This document shows, in pieces, positions 48,482 to 56,514 of a stretch of DNA of 57,536 nt. The position numbers and the translations under genes are program-made. A model generated the notes under the pieces. That model ran no database searches. It saw only the letters and a list, made by a program, of their open reading frames with translations, and was not told the origin of the DNA. Origin of the DNA: Mesorhizobium sp. (GTDB lineage: Bacteria; Pseudomonadota; Alphaproteobacteria; Rhizobiales; Rhizobiaceae); the NCBI RefSeq assembly GCF_004963255.1, contig NZ_SUGA01000037.1:1-57536 (forward strand). The letters are read 5' to 3'. Each line of letters begins with the position of its first letter. Position 1 is the stretch's first letter.

Positions 48482-48591
48482 ATTCTCCTCCCTAGAGCGT
48501 TCACCGTTTCACAGAAACGGCGAACCGCTCTATCTCTTTGTTTTGACGCAATTCCGGACGGAAAACCGCTCACACTTTTCCTGGAATTGTT
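48482..48591. repeat. Palindromic repeat between crcB and the DUF190 gene
   Basis: AGAGCG-TTC-CCGTTTC ... GAAACGG-GAACCGCTCT pair to form a hairpin (about 48493-48530), followed by ACGGAAAACCGCTCACAC and TGGAATTGTTCTAG. This whole pattern recurs in many rhizobial intergenic regions; a partial copy is at 47722-47758. It may attenuate or stabilise the crcB message. Confidence 0.7.
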
Positions 48592-49029
48592 CTAGCTACC
48601 TGTTGCCTGACTGCCTTTCGGCAAGCGGTTGAGCCTGGATGCCATGAGATAACCCAGCCACGCGGCGACGAGCGACAGCCCGACCACACTGATGAGATAG
48701 GTCGCGGCCAGCGGCAAGTCGCCCTCGAACAGCAGGATGAATGTGTCGAGGCTCATCGCCGAAAACGTGGTGAGGCCGCCGCAAAAGCCTGCCATGACGA
48801 AATTGCGGCTGACCGGTCCGGCCATCATGCGCCCATCCGGTCCGGTCAGCGTGGCAAAGGCCATAATGATCCAGCAGCCGACGATGTTGACGAAAGCGGT
48901 CGACCATAGAGCGTTCAGGCCGAGCAGCGAGACGATGACGTAGCCCGACAGGAACCGGGTCAGGGAGCCGATCGCCGCGCCGCAGCCGACCGCCAGATAA
49001 AGCCGCATTGCCGCCTGTCTATCCGTCAT
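48592..49029 (-). CDS. crcB: Fluoride channel CrcB/Fluc (second subunit gene)
   Basis: 145 residues, four predicted helices. Fluc signatures are GCGAAIGSLTRFL in helix one, WSTAFVNIVGCWII (the Asn lining the pore), and GFCGGLTTFSAMSLDTFIL (the central GGLTTFS sodium-site motif with Phe ladder). It forms fluoride-specific channels as antiparallel dimers; the pair with the upstream gene suggests a heterodimer. Start ATG at 49029 is three bases after the upstream gene's stop codon. Confidence 0.95.
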   Translation of the reverse strand: MTDRQAAMRLYLAVGCGAAIGSLTRFLSGYVIVSLLGLNALWSTAFVNIVGCWIIMAFATLTGPDGRMMAGPVSRNFVMAGFCGGLTTFSAMSLDTFILLFEGDLPLAATYLISVVGLSLVAAWLGYLMASRLNRLPKGSQATGS

Positions 49030-49032
49030 CGC

Positions 49033-49467
49033 TCAGCCCGCCATCCCCGTTGCTGGATCAGCCAGCCAGGTGGCTGACTCAGCCACCCAGACGATCGCCC
49101 AGAAGCCGAGGGCGACGAACAGCACGCACAGCACCGACGAAGCGACGACGTTGAAGGCGGCGAGCCGCCCCTCCCCCTCGAGCGCCAGGTTCAGCGTCTG
49201 CAGGCAGAAGGACGATACCGTGGTATAGCCGCCGAACAGGCCGACGACGATCAGGTCGCGCACGAGATCGCTGGCGAAGGCGCCGCCCACCGTCCGCGCG
49301 GCGCCGGCGAAGGCGCCGATGGCAAGGGCGCCGGAGACGTTGACCGCCAGCGTGCCCCAGGGAAAGGTCTCCCCAACGCCGCGACCAATCACGCCGGACA
49401 GGAAGAAGCGGGAGACGCCGCCGAGGAAACCGCCGATCAGGACCAGGGCGCAGGCCGCAAGGGTCAT
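49033..49467 (-). CDS. crcB: Fluoride channel CrcB/Fluc (first subunit gene)
   Basis: 144 residues from the ATG at 49467. Four helices with GGFLGGVSRFFL, WGTLAVNVSGALAI and GLFGGYTTVSSFCLQTL (the variant of the GGxTTFS motif). Compared with the other subunit, the Phe of TTFS is Val, which is common in one partner of dual Fluc systems. It is the first gene of the operon and is controlled by the riboswitch at 49569-49620. Confidence 0.95.
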   Translation of the reverse strand: MTLAACALVLIGGFLGGVSRFFLSGVIGRGVGETFPWGTLAVNVSGALAIGAFAGAARTVGGAFASDLVRDLIVVGLFGGYTTVSSFCLQTLNLALEGEGRLAAFNVVASSVLCVLFVALGFWAIVWVAESATWLADPATGMAG

Positions 49468-49538
49468 CGTCTCAATGCCTTTCCAATGCGATCCCCGCAC
49501 GGGAATCACTTCACGAAATCAGGCATGATGCGAGCGGG

Positions 49539-49577
49539 AAAAACAAATCCTGCCGCGCAAGAGCACGCCTGGCAGGA
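49539..49577 (-). terminator. Intrinsic terminator overlapping the fluoride riboswitch
   Basis: On the minus strand TCCTGCC (within the riboswitch 3' end, 49571-49577) pairs with GGCAGGA (49548-49554), followed at once by TTTGTTTTT. Because the 5' arm is shared with the conserved CTGATGACTCC part of the riboswitch, ligand binding should prevent the terminator and allow crcB transcription. Confidence 0.85.
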
Positions 49578-49620
49578 GTCATCAGCCCAAGGGCGGTTTC
49601 GGGGGAACCCCATCCCCATT
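49569..49620 (-). ncRNA. Fluoride riboswitch (crcB motif)
   Basis: The minus strand reads GGGGATGGGGTTCCCCC, then GAAACCGCCC, TTGGGCTGATGACTCC. These are the conserved elements of the crcB RNA motif: the GATG and GTTC around the first stem, the pseudoknot-forming AACCGCC, and the invariant CTGATGACTCC end. It stands 100 bases upstream of two crcB genes, the expected target, and is joined to an intrinsic terminator. A covariance-model search would settle the boundaries. Confidence 0.93.
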
Positions 49621-49696
49621 TTCGGACGAGCCTATGCGGCTATGGCGGCGGGGTCAATTGTGACAAACCCGCCGCCCCTCCCGGCGGGCAAAGGAA

Positions 49697-49966
49697 TCAC
49701 TTGGCTTGACGGTCTTTCACATTGGCATGGGCGTTCGCCGCCTCTGTGTCCGTGGCCGGCGTCTTCGTCTCCTCGCCGCTGAACGGGCTGCCCTGTCCAG
49801 GCGCAAGGTCGCCGCTATGGCCGGCCTTGTTGGTCTGGAAGGGCTGACCGTCGGGGCTGAGGCCATGCTGCGTGGCGTTGAACAGATGGTCGTCCGCGCG
49901 CGCAAAACCGGCGAAGGCGATCAGCGATACGCTTGTGACTGCGAGAATGAGCGCGTGCTTTTTCAT
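49697..49966 (-). CDS. Small secreted hydrophilic protein
   Basis: 89 residues from the ATG at 49966. A signal peptide (about 1-24, MKKHALILAVTSVSLIAFAG to FARA) precedes a hydrophilic, Gly/Gln/Thr-rich chain with NATQHGLSPDGQPFQTNKAG and DLAPGQGSPFSGEETKTP. It is likely disordered. Not recognised as a known family; similar short periplasmic proteins occur in Mesorhizobium. Confidence 0.65.
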   Translation of the reverse strand: MKKHALILAVTSVSLIAFAGFARADDHLFNATQHGLSPDGQPFQTNKAGHSGDLAPGQGSPFSGEETKTPATDTEAANAHANVKDRQAK

Positions 49967-50147
49967 ATCTGGTCTCCATTGAGTGCCAGATCGATCCCGC
50001 GCATTCGGTCTGGCGGTTTGAGTGAAGGGACGTTTGTCCCTTTGCCTGCCCGCCATCTGCATAGGTCAACGCCTGGCGCCGCCGGTTTATTCCGGCGAGC
50101 ACGGTTTCCTGGCTGAAAAATCGCTGCCGTCCAGTCGGCGCCCGACG

Positions 50148-50561
50148 TCAGCGCGGCATCTTCACCAACACCGTCTGGGGCGTGCCGGCCAGCGGATCGA
50201 TCTGGTGGTTTGTGTCGGTGATGAACATCAGCCGCTCGCCGACCGTGATGCGCGCCTGCAGCGCATAGGTCCGGCCCTTCTGGATCGCCTTGGGGTCGAA
50301 ACCGATATCGAACTTGATCGGCACCTGTCCGGTGGGCGCTACCCTGCGCTTGGCGATCACGATTGCCGGCGCATCGGCCAGCGAGACATCGGCAAGCTCG
50401 ACCACCAGCACGGCATTCGGCGGCAGGGTGATGCGCTCGCGGCAGGTCACCTCGCCGGCAATCGTCGTTTCCCCGGCCTTGATCACTTCCGGCACAGCCA
50501 GCACGCCCACGACCAGCGGCACCAGCCCGAAGAGGAAGAATTCCGCGATGCGATCCAGCAT
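50148..50561 (-). CDS. YbaY-family protein, membrane-anchored
   Basis: 137 residues. The N-terminal helix (FFLFGLVPLVVGVLAVPEVI) is followed by a YbaY-type beta domain with GEVTCRERITLPPNAVLVVE, APAIVIAKRRVAPTGQVPIK, YALQARITVGERLMF and the final strand TVLVKMPR. YbaY-type proteins are periplasmic lipoprotein-like; no lipobox is present here, so it is probably anchored by the helix. Role unknown. Confidence 0.78.
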   Translation of the reverse strand: MLDRIAEFFLFGLVPLVVGVLAVPEVIKAGETTIAGEVTCRERITLPPNAVLVVELADVSLADAPAIVIAKRRVAPTGQVPIKFDIGFDPKAIQKGRTYALQARITVGERLMFITDTNHQIDPLAGTPQTVLVKMPR

Positions 50562-50620
50562 GAGATTGCACGCCCAAGCAAATCAGACCGATTGGCAAGG
50601 TCGGGAAGGATTGCGGTCGT

Positions 50621-50819
50621 TCAATGGCCGCAACCGGTGGCCTCGTTTGAAATTCGATCGCGGTATTGATTTAGACTGAGTTCGTTTGCCCCGCCTGCAT
50701 AATCGGGGTCGGCGGCCTGCACCGGGTCGTCTTCCCACCCGCATTTTTGGCAGATTTCATAGTTGCCCGGCTCACTTACGGCGAGCGAACCACAACACTG
50801 GCACGTGACATGAAACCAT
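50621..50819 (-). pseudogene. CPCC-family cysteine-rich protein with damaged start
   Basis: The conserved core FHVTCQCCGSLAVSEPGNYE, then ICQKCGWEDDPVQAADPDY and GGANELSLNQYRDR, is the CPCC zinc-ribbon family. No start codon is in frame: an ATG at 50819 preceded by GGGAA is one base out of frame, so a one-base insertion right after the start (ATGGTTT for ATG TTT) would explain it. The frame is open back to the moaE stop. Either the gene is broken or the base is a sequence error. Confidence 0.6.
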
Positions 50820-50833
50820 GTTCCCGGCCGTGG

Positions 50834-51313
50834 TTATTCACGCGACTTCTTCCAGCGGTCCGCCGCGTGGTCGTCGGCTTCCTTGGCCTCGACCCATCCG
50901 CCCTCTGAGCCGTCGGCAAGATGTTCCTTCTTCCAGAAGGGCGCGCGCGACTTCAGATAGTCCATCAGGAAATTCGCCGCCTCGAAGGCCGCCTGCCGGT
51001 GCGATGAGGCCGCGACCACCAGCACGATGTTCTCGCCCGGCGCAATCTTGCCGTGGCGATGGATGACGGTCAGCCCCTGCAGCGGCCAGCGTTCGCCGGC
51101 CTCAGCCGCGATGCGGCCGATCTCGGCCTCCGCCATGCCGGGATAGTGCTCGAGCTCGAGCGCCGACAGTGCGCCCTGCTCGTCGCGGCATAGGCCGGAG
51201 AAAGTCACCACGGCGCCGATATCGGTCCGGCCCTCGGTCAGGCCGGCGATCTCGGCGGCGACGTCGAAATCCTCGCGTTGGATGCGGATGGCGGGCACGA
51301 CGGCGCCGGCCAT
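50834..51313 (-). CDS. moaE: Molybdopterin synthase catalytic subunit
   Basis: 159 residues. Features include RTDIGAVVTFSGLCRDEQ, ALELEHYPGMAEAEI, VIHRHGKIAPGENIVLVVAA and the catalytic Lys region FLMDYLKSRAPFWKKEHL. With MoaD it inserts two sulfurs into precursor Z to make molybdopterin. It starts one base after the moaD stop. The C-terminus is extended by about 20 charged residues. Confidence 0.95.
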   Translation of the reverse strand: MAGAVVPAIRIQREDFDVAAEIAGLTEGRTDIGAVVTFSGLCRDEQGALSALELEHYPGMAEAEIGRIAAEAGERWPLQGLTVIHRHGKIAPGENIVLVVAASSHRQAAFEAANFLMDYLKSRAPFWKKEHLADGSEGGWVEAKEADDHAADRWKKSRE

Positions 51314-51314
51314 G

Positions 51315-51572
51315 TCAGCCTCCGGTCATCGGCGGAAACAGCGCGATCTCGCGCGCACCGGCGATCTTCTCGCGGTGGCCGACATGTTCCTGGTTGATGG
51401 CGACGCGGATCACGTCGGGGTATTGCAGCGCATTCTCATATTCCTCGCCGCGCGACTTCAGCCAGCGCAGCAGGTCGCCCACCGTCTCGATGCCCGGCGG
51501 CAAGTCGACGTCCTCTTCCGGCTTGCCGATCCGCTCGCGCACCCAGGCGAAATAGATGAGCTTGGTCGACAT
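51315..51572 (-). CDS. moaD: Molybdopterin synthase sulfur carrier subunit
   Basis: 85 residues. A ubiquitin-like fold with KLIYFAWVRERIGKPEEDVD at the N-terminus, RVAINQEHV in the middle and the essential C-terminal Gly-Gly (LFPPMTGG), which is adenylated and thiocarboxylated. It partners MoaE. It begins one base after the pgsA stop, in the usual alphaproteobacterial pgsA-moaD-moaE order. Confidence 0.95.
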   Translation of the reverse strand: MSTKLIYFAWVRERIGKPEEDVDLPPGIETVGDLLRWLKSRGEEYENALQYPDVIRVAINQEHVGHREKIAGAREIALFPPMTGG

Positions 51573-51573
51573 C

Positions 51574-52170
51574 TCACTCGTCCATGATGTGCTTGAGGCC
51601 GGCGCGGAAATAGTCGTAGCCTGTGTAGAGCGTGACGAGCGCCGCGACCCACAACAGCACCAGGCCGATCTGGGTGGTCAGCGGAAAGATCTTGTCGCCG
51701 GCCGGGCCGACCAGCAGGAAGGCGATGGCGACCATCTGGATGGTGGTCTTCCATTTGGCGAGCTGGGTGACCGGCACCGACACTTTCAAGGCGGCCAGAT
51801 ATTCGCGCAGGCCCGAAACCAGGATCTCGCGGCACAGGATGATGATCGCCGCCCAGAGCGACCAGCCGGCGATGCCGGCGTGGCGGTCGGTGTCGGCCGC
51901 AAGCAGGAGCAGGCAGGTGGCGACCAGCAACTTGTCGGCTATCGGGTCGAGCATCTTGCCGATGTTGGAAGTCTGCTGCCAGGCGCGCGCGAAATAGCCG
52001 TCAAAGTAATCGGTGATCGAGGCGAGCAGGAAGATGACCAGCGCCGACCAGCGGGCGAAGTCGGACGACTTCAGATGGCCTTCAAGAAAAAAGCACAGCA
52101 CGACCAGCGGCACCGCGACGATGCGGGCGTAGGTGAGGATGTTCGGCAGGTTGAACGCGCGTTGTGCCAT
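51574..52170 (-). CDS. pgsA: CDP-diacylglycerol-glycerol-3-phosphate 3-phosphatidyltransferase
   Basis: 198 residues from the ATG at 52170 (MAQRAFNLPNILTYARI). The CDP-alcohol phosphotransferase signature is complete in DYFDGYFARAWQQTSNIG followed by KMLDPIADK. Membrane helices follow. It makes phosphatidylglycerophosphate, the precursor of phosphatidylglycerol and cardiolipin. It heads the pgsA-moaD-moaE operon, 362 bases downstream of uvrC. Confidence 0.93.
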   Translation of the reverse strand: MAQRAFNLPNILTYARIVAVPLVVLCFFLEGHLKSSDFARWSALVIFLLASITDYFDGYFARAWQQTSNIGKMLDPIADKLLVATCLLLLAADTDRHAGIAGWSLWAAIIILCREILVSGLREYLAALKVSVPVTQLAKWKTTIQMVAIAFLLVGPAGDKIFPLTTQIGLVLLWVAALVTLYTGYDYFRAGLKHIMDE

Positions 52171-52532
52171 ATCGTCTCGGGAAATCTCCGCCGCCACAGG
52201 TACTCAAATCAGAAGCCAATGTAGGGGGTCAACAGCCGAGATTCGATTGGACAGGGAAAAATGGCGTGAGGCGCCGATGAAAGGCACCTCCCTCGGCTCC
52301 CGGATTTCCCCCCTCAGAGGCGAAGGATCGGCAGCTTCGATGTCGGCTTTCTGGCGACGTTGGGGATTGGCCGAAAACGCCCGAACCTCGTCATCCACGG
52401 GCGGAGCGGGAGCGAAGCGGACGCGCAGACCCGAGGATGACGATGGGACGGGCGTCTGTGCCAATCGCCAAGGTACGGCATCCCTCGACATGCGGACACC
52501 TTCGTCAAACTTTCGTCCTGCCCGCAACCGCC
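52171..52532. repeat. Intergenic palindromic repeat region between uvrC and pgsA
   Basis: CCTCGTCATCC (about 52387) and GGATGACGA (about 52433) pair across a GC-rich interior that itself contains CGGAGCGGGAGCGAAGC. A pair TCCCGGATTTCCCCCCTC and neighbours resemble the mosaic elements elsewhere. No gene is seen. Confidence 0.55.
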
Positions 52533-54617
52533 TCAGCTCTCGTGAAAATGATTGTAGACCAGCTTCGCCACATGCTCGGAAATGCCGTCGACCTTGACTA
52601 GGTCCTCGACCGCGGCGCGGCTGACCGCCTTGGCGGTGCCGAAGGCGAGCAGCAGGGCGCGCTTGCGGCCGGGGCCGATGCCGGCGATCTCGTCGAGCGG
52701 GCTTTTCACCATCTCCTTCTTGCGCCGCGCGCGGTGCGAACCGATGGCGAAGCGGTGCACCTCGTCGCGCAGGCGCTGGACAAAATAGAGCACCGGGTCG
52801 CGCACCGGCAACATGAAGCTTTCCCTGCCCTTGACGAAGAAGCGCTCGCGGCCGGCATCGCGGTCCGGCCCCTTGGCGATGCCGATGGCGACAACCCGAT
52901 CCTCGACGCCGAGATCGGCAAGGATCTGGCGCACCGCCGTCATCTGGCCCTGGCCGCCGTCGATCAGGATGACGTCGGGCCAGGCCGGAAAACCGCCATT
53001 GCCGGCGACCAGATCCTCCTCGCCCGCATCGTCCTCGGCGGCCGATCCTGATTGCTCGTCGCCATGCTCCTTGAGCAGCCGCGAGAAACGCCGCTGCATC
53101 ACCTCGCGCATCATGCCGAAATCGTCGCCCGGCGTGATCTCGGTCGAGCGGATGTTGAATTTTCGGTACTGGTTCTTCACGAAACCTTCCGGCCCGGCGA
53201 CGACCATGGCGCCGACCGCATTGGTGCCCATGATGTGCGAGTTGTCGTAGACCTCGATGCGCACCGGCGGCTTTGCCAGGCCGAAGGTCTCGGCGAATCC
53301 CTGCAGCAGCCGCGCCTGGGTCGAGGTTTCGGCCAGCCTGCGGCCGAGGGCCTCGCGGGCGTTCTGCAGCGCATGATCGGTCAGGTCCTTCTTCTCGCCG
53401 CGCTGCGGCACGGAGATCGTTATCTTGCGGCCGGCATGGGTGGAAAGCGCTTCCGCCAGCAGTTCCTGCTCCTGCGCGGTCTGCGACAGAAGCAGCATGC
53501 GCGCCGGCAGCTTGTCGTCATAGAACTGCGCCAGGAACGAGCCCAGCACCTCGGCCGGCTCCAGCGCCGGATCGGCCTTGGGGAAATAGGCGCGGTTGCC
53601 CCAGTTCTGGCCGGTGCGGAAGAAGAACACCTGGATGCAGGTCTGGCCGCCCTCCTGATGGATGGCGAAGACGTCGGCCTCCTCCACCGTCTGCGGGTTG
53701 ATGCCCTGATGCGCCTGCACATGGGAGAGCGCGGCAAGACGATCGCGGTAGATGGCGGCGCGCTCGAAATCGAGCTCTGCCGAAGCCTGCTGCATAGCGG
53801 CCGAAATCTCCGTCTTCACCTTCTGGCTGCGGCCGGAGAGGAAATCCTTGGCCTCCGCGACCAACTCGGCATAGCCCTCATGCGAGATCTCGCCGGTGCA
53901 GGGCCCGGCGCAGCGCTTGATCTGGTAGAGCAGGCAAGGCCGCGTGCGGTTCTCGTAGAAGGAATTGGTGCAGCTTCGAAGCAGGAAGGCGCGCTGCAGC
54001 GAATTGATGGTGCGGCCGACCGCGCCGGCCGAGGCGAAGGGACCGAAATAGTCGCCCTTGCGAGAGCGCGCGCCGCGATGCTTGTAGATGCCGGGCGAGA
54101 CATGGTCGCCGGTGAGCAGGATATAGGGAAACGACTTGTCGTCCCGCATCAGCACGTTGAAGCGAGGCCTGAGCCGCTTGATGAGATTCGCCTCGAGCAG
54201 CAGCGCCTCGATTTCGGTGCGGGTGACGACGAATTCCATCGTCGCCGTCTCGCGCACCATGCGGCCGATGCGGGCGGTGTGGAACCGCCCCTGCGCATAG
54301 TTGGTGACGCGCTTCTTCAGGCTGCGCGCCTTGCCGACATAGAGCACGTCGCCGGCGGCGTTCATCATGCGGTAGACGCCGGGCTGGTTGGGCAGCCGCT
54401 TGACGAAGGTCTGGATCACCTCGGCGCCGACCATGCCGTCGGCATCGCCGGCATGCGGCGTCCAGTCGATGGCCGTGAAGGCGACATCGGGGCCGGTCGG
54501 CAAAGCCTCGGGTTCGACGATCTCCTCAGCCGCCTCGTCCTCGGCGTCGAGATCGACATCGGGGGGCAGGTCGTCGGCGGCGCCGTTGCGTCTGTGTTTT
54601 TGGACTGCGGGACTCAT
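52533..54617 (-). CDS. uvrC: Excinuclease ABC subunit C
   Basis: 694 residues from the ATG at 54617, which overlaps the upstream SDR stop (ATGA). The GIY-YIG nuclease starts at about residue 85 with LPNQPGVYRMMNAAGDVLYV. A UVR domain (about 260-295), the RNase H-like C-terminal nuclease (RIEVYDNSHIMGTNAVGAMV, VILIDGGQGQM) and helix-hairpin-helix motifs (LDEIAGIGPGRKRALLLAFG, VDGISEHVAKLVY) follow. It makes both incisions in nucleotide excision repair. An acidic N-terminal extension of about 60 residues is typical of rhizobia. Confidence 0.96.
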   Translation of the reverse strand: MSPAVQKHRRNGAADDLPPDVDLDAEDEAAEEIVEPEALPTGPDVAFTAIDWTPHAGDADGMVGAEVIQTFVKRLPNQPGVYRMMNAAGDVLYVGKARSLKKRVTNYAQGRFHTARIGRMVRETATMEFVVTRTEIEALLLEANLIKRLRPRFNVLMRDDKSFPYILLTGDHVSPGIYKHRGARSRKGDYFGPFASAGAVGRTINSLQRAFLLRSCTNSFYENRTRPCLLYQIKRCAGPCTGEISHEGYAELVAEAKDFLSGRSQKVKTEISAAMQQASAELDFERAAIYRDRLAALSHVQAHQGINPQTVEEADVFAIHQEGGQTCIQVFFFRTGQNWGNRAYFPKADPALEPAEVLGSFLAQFYDDKLPARMLLLSQTAQEQELLAEALSTHAGRKITISVPQRGEKKDLTDHALQNAREALGRRLAETSTQARLLQGFAETFGLAKPPVRIEVYDNSHIMGTNAVGAMVVAGPEGFVKNQYRKFNIRSTEITPGDDFGMMREVMQRRFSRLLKEHGDEQSGSAAEDDAGEEDLVAGNGGFPAWPDVILIDGGQGQMTAVRQILADLGVEDRVVAIGIAKGPDRDAGRERFFVKGRESFMLPVRDPVLYFVQRLRDEVHRFAIGSHRARRKKEMVKSPLDEIAGIGPGRKRALLLAFGTAKAVSRAAVEDLVKVDGISEHVAKLVYNHFHES

Positions 54618-55378
54618 TCCACCATGCCTGTCACATCGGGCGTCTGCCACGCAAGATGCTGGCCGCCATCGAGCGCGATCATCTGGCCGGTCACCGAGCG
54701 CGCCTGCCAGAGATAGCGAATGGTGGCGCCGAATTCGGGCAATTGCGGACCGCGCTTCAGGATCAGGCCCTCGACCTGTTTGCCGAAATCGTCGTCGTCC
54801 TGGCGCTTGTTCTTCAGTGTCGGCCCGGGACCTATGGCGTTGACGCGAATGCGCGGCCCGAGCGCCTGCGCCAGCATCTCAGTTTGCGTCCACAGCGCCG
54901 ATTTCGATAGCGCATAGGAGAAATAGCGCGGCGTCGGCCGCCAGACGCGCTGGTCGATCATGTTGACGATCAGCCCCTCCTCGCCTTGCGGCAGCGCGCG
55001 AGCGAAATTCTGCGCCAAAAGCGCGGGCGCCTTCACGTGGACGGCGAAATGGCGGTCCCAGGCCTGCCAGTCGAAATCCTCGACGCTGTCGTCGACGAAC
55101 AGGGACGCGTTGTTGACCAGCAGCGTCACAGGCCCGAGCGCGGCTTGCGCGCGACCGATGAGACAACCCACCGCATCCATGTCGGTGAGGTCGGCGGCGA
55201 CGACGGCGGCGCGGCCGCCCTCGCCCGCGATCTTCCCCGCCAGCGCCTCGGCCTCGGCGCCTGAACGGTTGGCATGGATGGCGACGGCGAAGCCATTGGC
55301 GGCCAGATCCTCGACGATCGCCTTGCCGATCCGTCTTGCTCCACCCGTCACCAGCGCGACGGCCGTGGCTTGTTTCAT
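54614..55378 (-). CDS. SDR-family reductase, pteridine-reductase-like
   Basis: 254 residues from the ATG at 55378. Cofactor motif LVTGGARRIGKAIVEDLA with an Arg-Arg pair selecting NADPH; LVNNASLF; catalytic Tyr155 and Lys159 in YFSYALSKSAL. The usual catalytic Ser is replaced by Asp142 (NMIDQRVWRPTP), as in PTR1/FolM dihydropteridine or dihydromonapterin reductases. Stop overlaps uvrC by four bases, so the two are co-translated. Pteridine specificity is inferred, not shown. Confidence 0.88.
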   Translation of the reverse strand: MKQATAVALVTGGARRIGKAIVEDLAANGFAVAIHANRSGAEAEALAGKIAGEGGRAAVVAADLTDMDAVGCLIGRAQAALGPVTLLVNNASLFVDDSVEDFDWQAWDRHFAVHVKAPALLAQNFARALPQGEEGLIVNMIDQRVWRPTPRYFSYALSKSALWTQTEMLAQALGPRIRVNAIGPGPTLKNKRQDDDDFGKQVEGLILKRGPQLPEFGATIRYLWQARSVTGQMIALDGGQHLAWQTPDVTGMVE

Positions 55379-55789
55379 GGTGTCAATCCTCAATCGGCTT
55401 CACGATTCCGGGAAGCCGGCACAATATGACGGGCCAAGCGTTAAATGCCATTTCCACCTGGGGCAGGAATGTGGCGAAGCGGCCCGGACGCGCTTCCGCC
55501 CCGCCGGATTCGGGGCGCCATTGCCGGCAATATATGTCGCTGCACCCCTTGAACCAAGCGATGTGCAGCGCAACATGATTAGCCTGCTGACATTCGCTGT
55601 TGCGAAGATGCAACGTCATGTTTCGGCCTCATTCGCGCCGGGGAATGACCCAAGTTCAGGTTCGCTTCAGCCGCATTTCAGCACGACATTCGGAACCGTT
55701 AAACGCCAGGCTCGTTTATCCCCCCGGACGGGCCGGGGCGTTTCATGAACAACCAAGCCTAAGTGTCTTGTGGCTTAAGGAGTATAACA
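55379..55789. other. Control region of the outer-membrane protein gene
   Basis: No gene seen. It separates two divergent genes; promoter elements of the porin are expected here, but I could not fix a -35/-10 pair. AAGGAG five bases before the porin ATG (55779-55784) is a strong ribosome site. Confidence 0.5.
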
Positions 55790-56443
55790 ATGAAGACCAA
55801 TCTCAAATTCGCGCCGCTTGCTGCCGCGCTCGGGCTGTTCGCCTTTGCTGGTACCGCTTTTGCGGCCGACGTCGTTTCCGAGGAGCCGCCGGCTCCCGCC
55901 CCGGTTGCCGAGCTTCCGGTTGCTTCCTGGGCCGGCCCCTATGCCGGTATCAACCTCGGCTACGGCTTCAGCGGCCATGCCGATGCCCGCGATGCAGGCG
56001 TCAACGTGAAGACCAAGGGCTTCATCGGCGGCGTCTTCGGCGGCTACCAGTGGCAGCAGGAGAACTTCGTCTACGGCGCTGAAGCCGATCTCGGCTACAA
56101 CGGCGTCAAGGGCGACAGCGCCGGCATCAGCGCCAAGGGCGGCCTCGAAGGCTCGCTGCGCGCTCGCCTCGGCTATGCCGTGACCCCGGAAATCCTGCTC
56201 TATGGCACCGGCGGTCTTGCCGCCAAGAACCAGAAGATCACGGATAGCGTCACCGCCACCGACGAGAGCAAGGGAATGCTCGGCTGGACGGCTGGCGTCG
56301 GTTCCGACATCAAGATCACCGACAATGTGTTCGGCCGTGTCGAGTACCGCTACACCGACTACGGCGACAAGGACTTCGGCGCCCTCGGCAACGTCAAGTC
56401 GAAGGACAACCGCGTCACGTTCGGCGTCGGTATGAAGTTCTAA
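55790..56443 (+). CDS. Outer-membrane beta-barrel protein (Omp25/RopB family)
   Basis: 217 residues. A signal peptide (1-25, ending AFA) is followed by ADVVSEEPPAPAPVAELPVA and an eight-stranded barrel beginning WAGPYAGINLGYGFSG and ending NRVTFGVGMKF, with a C-terminal Phe that marks outer-membrane assembly. The barrel contains GGVFGGYQWQQENFVYGAEA and VFGRVEYRYTDYGDKDFG. Such proteins are abundant structural outer-membrane proteins in Hyphomicrobiales. A strong ribosome site and an intrinsic terminator frame the gene, consistent with high expression. Confidence 0.92.
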   Translation: MKTNLKFAPLAAALGLFAFAGTAFAADVVSEEPPAPAPVAELPVASWAGPYAGINLGYGFSGHADARDAGVNVKTKGFIGGVFGGYQWQQENFVYGAEADLGYNGVKGDSAGISAKGGLEGSLRARLGYAVTPEILLYGTGGLAAKNQKITDSVTATDESKGMLGWTAGVGSDIKITDNVFGRVEYRYTDYGDKDFGALGNVKSKDNRVTFGVGMKF

Positions 56444-56463
56444 GTCGTAAAAGCCACGACACG

Positions 56464-56494
56464 AAAAAGCCGGGCCTTGCGCCCGGCTTTTTTT
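56464..56494 (+). terminator. Intrinsic terminator of the outer-membrane protein gene
   Basis: A 12-base-pair stem (AAAAAGCCGGGC with GCCCGGCTTTTT) has a CTTGC loop and is followed by further Ts. It starts 21 bases after the stop codon. This is the clearest intrinsic terminator in the window. Confidence 0.92.
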
Positions 56495-56514
56495 GTTGGC
56501 CCGGCCGAAAAGCG

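Noticed and set aside
53052..54716. Long plus-strand open frame (554 codons)
   Set aside because: Antisense shadow of uvrC; Gly/Leu/Arg-rich without domain content or ribosome site.
55383..55619. Minus-strand ORF of 78 codons upstream of the SDR gene
   Set aside because: No ribosome site, no motif, and it covers the control region of two divergent genes.
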